Source: Candidatus Aminicenantota bacterium (GTDB taxonomy: Bacteria; Acidobacteriota; Aminicenantia; S016-38). From it: a stretch of 5,216 nucleotides of DNA. Location: assembly GCA_027062035.1 (NCBI GenBank), contig JAMOUL010000364.1, positions 1 through 5,216 of the forward strand, given 5' to 3'. Shown in pieces: positions 1 through 5,216 of the stretch. The notes under the pieces were generated by a model. That model saw only the letters and a list, made by a program, of their open reading frames with translations, had not been told where the DNA came from and searched no databases. The first letter of the stretch is position 1. Every line of letters begins with the position of its first letter. The translations under genes were made by a program, and so were the position numbers.

Positions 1-1
1 T

Positions 2-3000
2 GTTGTTTTTGTTTTTCTCGCCTTATCAATTCTCGCAGGCGGACTTGAAAATTTCACTTCCCTGGTTCTCAGGGATAAAAATGGAGATGGAGTACTGGAT
101 TCCTCTTTTTACCAGCTTGTATTTAATGAAAACGATTTATCGCAGGTGGCACTGGCCTCAGAAATCGCATATAGACTCGGATTTGAAGCCGGAGAATTTG
201 TAAACCTCCTCGGGCCAGGAAAAAGAAAGATATTCATTCGCATTAACAGAAACCTCCCCCCTGGCCTCGGCGTAATAAGGTTACACGGCAAAAATATTTA
301 TTTCGAGGCCAGGGATAAAGCAGGTTTAATGGCAACAAGAGAATTTTTATGGAGGTTTCCTTACGTCTGGAAGACGTCAAAATACGTTGGAAAAACATGG
401 GAAAACGTAAAACATGAAATAGAAAATATCTTTAAAAATAATAATATTACACTTGAATTGATAGAAGTACGATTGAAGGGAAAAACTTCTCCCCATAAAT
501 CCACCTATCTGGAAAGGGGGGAAGTGAAGGAAGCCGTTTTTACGGTAAAAAATGGCAATATAGAAGGAATAAGAAAATACATTGCAACCCTCAAAAGAGC
601 GAGAAAAAGTGGAAAGAACGCGTTTGTTCTGAATTTTCCATACATAGAAAAGCTCAGCTTTGTCGGCAAAAAAGGGGAAAGGGTATCCCTTGAAAGATGG
701 GGAGCACCAGAGGAATTCTTCAGACCTTCCTACGGGACCTTCCCAGGTAAGAAGGTGAAGAGAAAATCCCCTGCCCTTTCGAAGCTTTTTTCCGTTCCAC
801 TTGCTGTAATTCTGGAAAAGGGCGCAGGCAGAGGGGCTGTTGCCTTTGCCTTTCGTGCAGGACTGGAGGCAAAGGAGGCAAGGTTTCCCCTCGTTTATTT
901 TGAGGAAAGGTACGTTCCCGGGGACAGAACCATCGTCGTTATAGGAAAGGGAAGACTTGCAGAGAAACATCGCCTGAGCGAAGAGACACAGGGATTTTGC
1001 CTTGAAAAGGGAAAGAGGTTCTGGTATCTGAGGCCAGAGTGTGCCGAAGGGGTTTCCTCCACTCTTCTCTTTCCTGCACTTACAAGGGAGAAAAACCTTT
1101 TCTACTCAAGGTTCTTCCTTGAAAAACTCAGATTCTGGATACCTGAAGAAGCGCAGCGTATCCTCGCAGGGAAAGCACCGGGAAAGCCATACATTTCAGG
1201 GGAAATATACGGAAAAAAGCCGGTGTATCATAAGGAAATAAGAGGTCTGGACGAAGTACAGAGGTTAAAGAAGATGCTAAAGGGGCTGAAATTCACCAGC
1301 CTCATCGCTTATATCAGCGAGCCTCCAGAAAGAAGAAGAGCTCTTGAAAAGGAGCTGGGTCCCGGTGCAAAAATTCGCTCTGCCTACAAAACAGGGTTCT
1401 TCTGGATAAAGGAAGAAGTACTCCCACTGATAAAGGGCTCGGACAGGATTGTAATCCATGTAAAAAGGGTAAAACCCGGAAAACTTGAAGAGATAACGAG
1501 TTCTTCAAAACAGTTTCTTTACGAGCTTTATCCGGTGGACGAAATAATAAGTAAAAAAACAGGCATCCCTCCTGAAAATATAGAGTTTGTGCTTGAAGAT
1601 GGCGGTCCTCTCTACAGGGTAGAAGCCTTCCGCAGGGGAAAGCTGATTAAAAAATTCTCCCTGAATCCGCCTGTGGTAAGGGAACCCTTCCCGAGGGTTC
1701 AGGGATGGGTGTTCGCAAAAAATGGAGAAAGACCGGTCCTATCCAGAAGGATAAAAACCGATACCGAACTGGCATGGGAGTTTTACAGGAACAAATTCAT
1801 ACCCTGGCTGAAAAGGTTTATTATGGAAAAAACAAATAAAAATCCAACATGGGATAAGCAACCGTTCTTCTCTTATATTGAAATTAACTTCGAGGCACCG
1901 GAGCCTGATTTTCCCATGGGGATCGATTACGAAATGGTAAGTTCCACTGAGGCTCTCCACGATGAGCTCTATTTCTACACCCTCTATTTTGTCTCAAGGT
2001 TGCTCAAACCTGCAAAGGACGGAGGAAACCTGAGGCATAACCTGTATCCCGGAGCTATAATCCCACTCATCCGAACCTCGGATAAGGGCTTCAGACTGGA
2101 AATAAAGGTTTATGACTATAGAAAACCAGGTGTCTATCGAGGCAAAAGGGATATTGAGAAATTCTATCCAGAAGGAAAGGTAAGGTACGAGATCAGGGGA
2201 TGGGACAGAAACCGCTTATGGGCAGGCCTGAATTTCGAAAAGGAGGACGACTTCATACTATACTCAAGGGCCTTCTCCAGGATAAAGGAAATGAAATTTC
2301 CCGTGGACCTTGTACTGACACTCAAATACAAAGACTCCACAAAGACCTACAGGGTACACGGAAAACTTCCTGCCCTGAAATGTGGAACGAGAACAATGTC
2401 ATGGGATGAACCCCTCACACCTGAGACAGCAGAATGTGCCGCCTCCCGGTTTAAGTACTCCTATCCAATGGCCGAAAGCTTCAGGGGAAGAAGAGTTTAT
2501 ATTATAGAAAAGGTATCCGCCACAGGACCGCGCTATTCTGCAGTCCATTTTACAAGGGAAAAACCCACCCTGGTCTTTAATGCTCGCCAGCACGCCAATG
2601 AGGTTTCTTCAACAAGTTATCTCCTCAGGTTCCTTATGCAGGAGAAGATATCTAACAATATAAACCTTATAGCCAATCCTGTGGAAAACCCGGACGGTGC
2701 TGCCATAGCCATAATGATGATGAAGAGGGAAAATCCCCTTCATTCCCTGCATGCAGGAAGGTACAATGCCCTCGGTACCGAGCTTGGATTCCATCTCAAG
2801 AAGTTCTCCCCCTATGCTCCGGTGGGATTTGTCCGCCTGAAGATGCTCAACAGATGGAAACCAGATATTTTCCTGAACCTCCATGGTTACCCCTCCCACG
2901 AATGGGTACATCAGTTCACCGGATATCTACCCTTCCCATACAGAAACTACTGGATTCCAAGGGGACACTTCTTCTACTTCTCCTCCAGTGAAAACCCCAT

Positions 3001-3418
3001 ACATGAGAAATACTCAAAGAAAAGCATGGACGTTCTTGAATTCGTGACAAAATACCTTTCTTCGGATAAAAGCATAAATGAGTTTAATAAAAGGCTTTAC
3101 TCAAGGTATACAAGATGGGCAAGGCGATGGAATCCCCATGCCTTTAAAATGGTATACAAAAACAAATACAACGTTTACTGGAAGAGCGGGCGCAGGGTCT
3201 CATTCAAGATCACGCCCGACGCTACCTTTGCATCGGAGGTCCCGGAATATATGGATGAGACTGCGCGGGGAAAACTTCTCAAATATCTCATCCATTGTGG
3301 TGACCGGTACATAAAGGCACATGTAAAATACCTCCTGGAACACAGTCAAAAACCCTTCTACGTATTCCAGGAAAGTTCCCTTGAAATAAGGGTTAATAAA
3401 CTCAGAAAAAGATGGTAA
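2..3418 (+). CDS. Large exported M14-type zinc carboxypeptidase, 5' end missing
   Basis: The frame is open from the left edge, giving 1138 visible residues; the start codon lies upstream. Visible residues 1-14 are the hydrophobic end of a signal peptide (VVFVFLALSILAGG), so the product should be exported. Residues 25-33 (DKNGDGVLD) resemble an EF-hand-like calcium loop. About residues 45-115 look like the small alpha/beta domain that often precedes large exported hydrolases. Residues ~115-800 match no domain I can name securely. The C-terminal ~800-1110 region reads as peptidase M14: zinc ligands H864 and E867 (QHANE), NPDG at 896-899, GRYNALG shortly after, third ligand H961 in NLHGYPSHEW, and probable catalytic E1079 in FASEVPEY. 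M14 enzymes remove C-terminal residues from peptides or cleave peptidoglycan or amide bonds; the substrate here is unknown. A GTG at 146 is in frame but would discard the signal peptide and calcium-like loop, so it is not the start. Long M14 proteins with similar motifs are, from memory, found in Acidobacteria and relatives. Confidence 0.85.
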   Translation, partial: VVFVFLALSILAGGLENFTSLVLRDKNGDGVLDSSFYQLVFNENDLSQVALASEIAYRLGFEAGEFVNLLGPGKRKIFIRINRNLPPGLGVIRLHGKNIYFEARDKAGLMATREFLWRFPYVWKTSKYVGKTWENVKHEIENIFKNNNITLELIEVRLKGKTSPHKSTYLERGEVKEAVFTVKNGNIEGIRKYIATLKRARKSGKNAFVLNFPYIEKLSFVGKKGERVSLERWGAPEEFFRPSYGTFPGKKVKRKSPALSKLFSVPLAVILEKGAGRGAVAFAFRAGLEAKEARFPLVYFEERYVPGDRTIVVIGKGRLAEKHRLSEETQGFCLEKGKRFWYLRPECAEGVSSTLLFPALTREKNLFYSRFFLEKLRFWIPEEAQRILAGKAPGKPYISGEIYGKKPVYHKEIRGLDEVQRLKKMLKGLKFTSLIAYISEPPERRRALEKELGPGAKIRSAYKTGFFWIKEEVLPLIKGSDRIVIHVKRVKPGKLEEITSSSKQFLYELYPVDEIISKKTGIPPENIEFVLEDGGPLYRVEAFRRGKLIKKFSLNPPVVREPFPRVQGWVFAKNGERPVLSRRIKTDTELAWEFYRNKFIPWLKRFIMEKTNKNPTWDKQPFFSYIEINFEAPEPDFPMGIDYEMVSSTEALHDELYFYTLYFVSRLLKPAKDGGNLRHNLYPGAIIPLIRTSDKGFRLEIKVYDYRKPGVYRGKRDIEKFYPEGKVRYEIRGWDRNRLWAGLNFEKEDDFILYSRAFSRIKEMKFPVDLVLTLKYKDSTKTYRVHGKLPALKCGTRTMSWDEPLTPETAECAASRFKYSYPMAESFRGRRVYIIEKVSATGPRYSAVHFTREKPTLVFNARQHANEVSSTSYLLRFLMQEKISNNINLIANPVENPDGAAIAIMMMKRENPLHSLHAGRYNALGTELGFHLKKFSPYAPVGFVRLKMLNRWKPDIFLNLHGYPSHEWVHQFTGYLPFPYRNYWIPRGHFFYFSSSENPIHEKYSKKSMDVLEFVTKYLSSDKSINEFNKRLYSRYTRWARRWNPHAFKMVYKNKYNVYWKSGRRVSFKITPDATFASEVPEYMDETARGKLLKYLIHCGDRYIKAHVKYLLEHSQKPFYVFQESSLEIRVNKLRKRW

Positions 3419-3423
3419 GGAGG
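3417..3423 (+). promoter_or_regulatory. Shine-Dalgarno overlapping upstream stop codon
   Basis: The sequence AAGGAGG is a near-perfect anti-16S match and lies 5 bases before the ATG at 3429. Its first two bases are the last two of the TAA that ends the peptidase gene. A ribosome finishing the first gene would therefore stop on the initiation site of the second, which favours translational coupling. This site also fixes the start of the phosphoesterase, because the protein from this ATG opens directly with a good signal peptide. Confidence 0.9.
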
Positions 3424-3428
3424 AAAAA

Positions 3429-5021
3429 ATGAAAATAAAAAGAATATTAACCGTATTTTTGCTCTTTGTGTTTTCCGCATTTCTGTTTGCGGATTTTATA
3501 GTCATAGGAGATGTGAGGCTTATAATTGAAGATTCCCTGAGACGTCAGCCAAATCCCAATTTCCTTGAAAATATACAGGAGATCAACCTCCTCAAACCTG
3601 AAGCGGTATTCATGATCGGAGATCTGGTATACGGATACGATGACAGGAAAGAGGTTTTGGAAGAGGAATGGAAAAAGTTCCAGGAGGCAATACATCTCCT
3701 CAAGGTGCCGTACTACCTTGTGCCCGGAAACCACGAAATTTTCGGTGAAGAGTTCGCTCTGGAACTCTACAAAAAATATGCCGGTCCGACTTACTGGGCT
3801 CAGGTGGTGGGGAACAAACTCTTCATAGCTCTGAACACAGAGGAACTGGGTTACGAAGCGAGCCTCTCACCGGAAGAGATAAAATTTCTGGAGAATACAC
3901 TGGAAAAATACAGGGATATTAAGAAAAAATTCATTCTGATGCACAGACCCCTGTGGTGGGATTATGAGGACCACAATCTGTGGATGAAAAGGATCCATCC
4001 CCTGCTCCTCAAGTACGGAGTTGAGGCGGTATTTGCAGGACACTACCACCAGTACGAATACAGGGAGATAAACGGTATTAAATACATCGTGACCGGAGGT
4101 GGCGGTGCGGAGGCATCGGGAGAAGAGCTGAACGGTGGCTTCAACCACTTCGTATATGTGAAGGAAGGGGCAGACGGCGACGAATACCTGGTTATGGGAG
4201 CCCGGGGAATATTTCCTGTGGACTTCTATACCCATCAGGAAAGGGAAAAGGTTAAGAATTTCCTGAGAAAGCTCTCGCCTGTAGCACTTCCTGGTAAGGA
4301 TACAGAATCAGTTATTTCCTTCAAAAATATTTTCAATAAAACTCTAAAATTTGAACTGGACCTTCAGAATACAGGTAACATGTATTTCACCGCCGCACCG
4401 GAAAAGGTGGAATTCCTGCTTCTTCCAGGGGAAACCCTGAATATTCCTGTAAAGTTAAGGTACAGGGTCAGGGATATGGAAGAACTTTTCCCCATACCTG
4501 TTTTAAAAATCAAAGCCACTGACGAGAAGGGCGACCTCTTCATGTGGAGAGGGGTGGAACTCAGGGTCCCCGGGGACAATTTTATCCAGAAGCTCTGGAT
4601 ATCAAAACCGGTAAAGTTTACCTATCATTACAATCGCAGGGATGAAGTGCCCGAAATATACAAAAAGAAACTCTCGAAAAAATTCCTGAAAAAACTCGCA
4701 AGGCAAATTGAACTGGATGGGAAGGAGATTCAGCCGGAATTTAATTATAAGTTCGACCTCGAAAAGGAGGTGTTTCCCAATATAGGGGTCTACGCCTTTC
4801 TGAAGATAGATATAAACTCAGACAAAGAGGTGGAAAGGGAAGCCATCATAGAAATGAGAGAGCTTTACAGGGTATATCTTAACGGGGAACTTATTTATGA
4901 CAACGAGGACAAAGACAGATACAGCTATATAACCCTTCCCCTTAAAAAGGGAAAAAACACACTGATCATACTCGCAGTTCAGATAGGAGGTTCATGGACC
5001 TTTCGTATGGCTTTAAAATAG
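3429..5021 (+). CDS. Exported calcineurin-like metallophosphoesterase with C-terminal beta domains
   Basis: This complete 530-residue protein hydrolyses a phosphoester with a two-metal centre; the substrate cannot be told from sequence. Residues 1-21 form a Sec signal peptide: basic MKIKR, a hydrophobic core, and likely cleavage after FLFA. There is no lipobox cysteine. The phosphoesterase domain spans about 22-285 and shows the family motifs in order: GDVR (D28), GDLVYG (D65), GNHE (N101, H102), MHRP (H172) and GHYHQYE (H205, H207). The first motif is D-x-R rather than the usual D-x-H, a change seen in a number of bacterial secreted members. Residues ~290-382 look like an Ig-like beta sandwich (LPGETLNIPVKL). 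Residues ~390-530 look like a galactose-binding-like jelly roll, with VYLNGELIY and LKKGKNTLIILAV followed by a GSWTFRMAL ending; this could bind glycan or anchor the enzyme. The gene starts 10 bases after the peptidase stop and is probably in the same operon. Confidence 0.93.
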   Translation: MKIKRILTVFLLFVFSAFLFADFIVIGDVRLIIEDSLRRQPNPNFLENIQEINLLKPEAVFMIGDLVYGYDDRKEVLEEEWKKFQEAIHLLKVPYYLVPGNHEIFGEEFALELYKKYAGPTYWAQVVGNKLFIALNTEELGYEASLSPEEIKFLENTLEKYRDIKKKFILMHRPLWWDYEDHNLWMKRIHPLLLKYGVEAVFAGHYHQYEYREINGIKYIVTGGGGAEASGEELNGGFNHFVYVKEGADGDEYLVMGARGIFPVDFYTHQEREKVKNFLRKLSPVALPGKDTESVISFKNIFNKTLKFELDLQNTGNMYFTAAPEKVEFLLLPGETLNIPVKLRYRVRDMEELFPIPVLKIKATDEKGDLFMWRGVELRVPGDNFIQKLWISKPVKFTYHYNRRDEVPEIYKKKLSKKFLKKLARQIELDGKEIQPEFNYKFDLEKEVFPNIGVYAFLKIDINSDKEVEREAIIEMRELYRVYLNGELIYDNEDKDRYSYITLPLKKGKNTLIILAVQIGGSWTFRMALK

Positions 5022-5024
5022 GGT

Positions 5025-5216
5025 TTACTTACTCCGGAGAAGCCAGTCCATTACAGAATAAAAAAGTCCATGGGATGCTTCATCATATTCGGGATGAGGA
5101 CCTGTAAGGACCCAGCGCCCTGCCCCATAGCCACCATAGATTACGGCGGGTTTATTTATTACGGTATAGACGGCAATAACACCAAATCCTTTCCCCTCAA
5201 AATATGGACCACCCCA
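5025..5216 (-). CDS. 3' end of BPL_N-like (class I glutamine amidotransferase fold) protein
   Basis: Reading the - strand from the right edge gives 63 residues without a stop, ending in TAA at 5027-5025; the N-terminal part lies beyond the window. The fragment opens with WGGPYFEGKGFGVIAVYT, continues with KPAVIYGGYGAGRWVLTG, and reaches GPHPEYDEAS before a helical tail ending in WLLRSK. This order (a GG..F segment, A-x-Y, KPAVI, a YGxGR turn, then GPHPEY) matches what I know of the BPL_N family, the GATase1-like domain also found at the N-terminus of eukaryotic biotin-protein ligase. H41 and E43 of HPE would be the His and Glu of a Cys-His-Glu triad; the Cys would be upstream and is not visible. 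Stand-alone bacterial members are largely uncharacterised. The gene converges on the phosphoesterase with 3 bases between stop codons. Another class I amidotransferase-like hydrolase is the main alternative. Confidence 0.8.
   Translation of the reverse strand, partial: WGGPYFEGKGFGVIAVYTVINKPAVIYGGYGAGRWVLTGPHPEYDEASHGLFYSVMDWLLRSK

Noticed and set aside
146..148. GTG as the start codon of the peptidase gene.
   Set aside because: The frame is open 48 codons further to the window edge, where it encodes a signal-peptide core and a calcium-loop-like motif, and no ribosome-binding site precedes the GTG.
377..970. A 197-codon open frame on the - strand inside the peptidase gene.
   Set aside because: It is fully antisense to a long frame with clear signal-peptide and peptidase features. 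Its translation is rich in Phe, Ser and Cys, typical of the complement of Lys/Glu-rich coding sequence, and shows no domain motif.
3867..4235. A 122-codon open frame on the - strand inside the phosphoesterase gene.
   Set aside because: It lies opposite the catalytic core, where the + strand shows MHRP and GHYHQYE in the right order. The antisense product has no recognisable motif.
4988..5001. A 14-base nearly self-complementary stretch (AGGTTCATGGACCT) near the end of the phosphoesterase gene, considered as a terminator for either strand.
   Set aside because: It has no loop, only three T residues follow on the + strand and none on the - strand, and it is fully coding.
5032..5039. The palindrome CTCCGGAG just after the phosphoesterase stop, considered as a bidirectional terminator.
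   Set aside because: It has no loop, the flanking bases do not extend the stem well, and no T-run follows on either strand. It also lies within the coding end of the - strand gene.
5045..5071. Direct repeat AGTCCAT at 5045-5051 and 5065-5071.
   Set aside because: At seven bases and two copies inside coding sequence, this is expected by chance.

Overview
The window is almost entirely coding and holds three genes, two of them cut by the window edges. The + strand carries a pair of genes for exported enzymes. The first is a very large protein with a C-terminal M14-type zinc carboxypeptidase domain (2..3418, 5' end missing). The second is a calcineurin-like metallophosphoesterase with extra C-terminal beta-rich domains (3429..5021, complete). 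The - strand carries the last 63 codons of a convergent gene (5216..5025). Its GPHPEY motif points to the glutamine-amidotransferase-like fold of the BPL_N family.

The two + strand genes are probably co-transcribed. They are 10 bases apart, and the stop codon of the first is built into the Shine-Dalgarno sequence of the second. Both have a hydrophobic N-terminal export signal, so both products probably act in the envelope or outside the cell: one would trim peptides, the other would cleave a phosphoester. The sequence does not show whether they share a substrate or pathway. The - strand gene ends only 3 bases from the phosphoesterase stop, so the two transcription units converge with no intergenic terminator.

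The strong Shine-Dalgarno sequence and the lipoprotein-free Sec-type signals indicate a bacterium. Heavy use of AGG/AGA and ATA codons, Lys/Glu-rich proteins and a purine-rich coding strand suggest a thermophile, for example Thermotogota or one of the little-cultured thermophilic phyla. That assignment is an inference and is weak. No RNA gene, CRISPR array, mobile element or significant repeat was seen, and no stretch of 300 bases lacks a gene. The least explained material is the roughly 750 residues between the signal peptide and the peptidase domain of the first protein.
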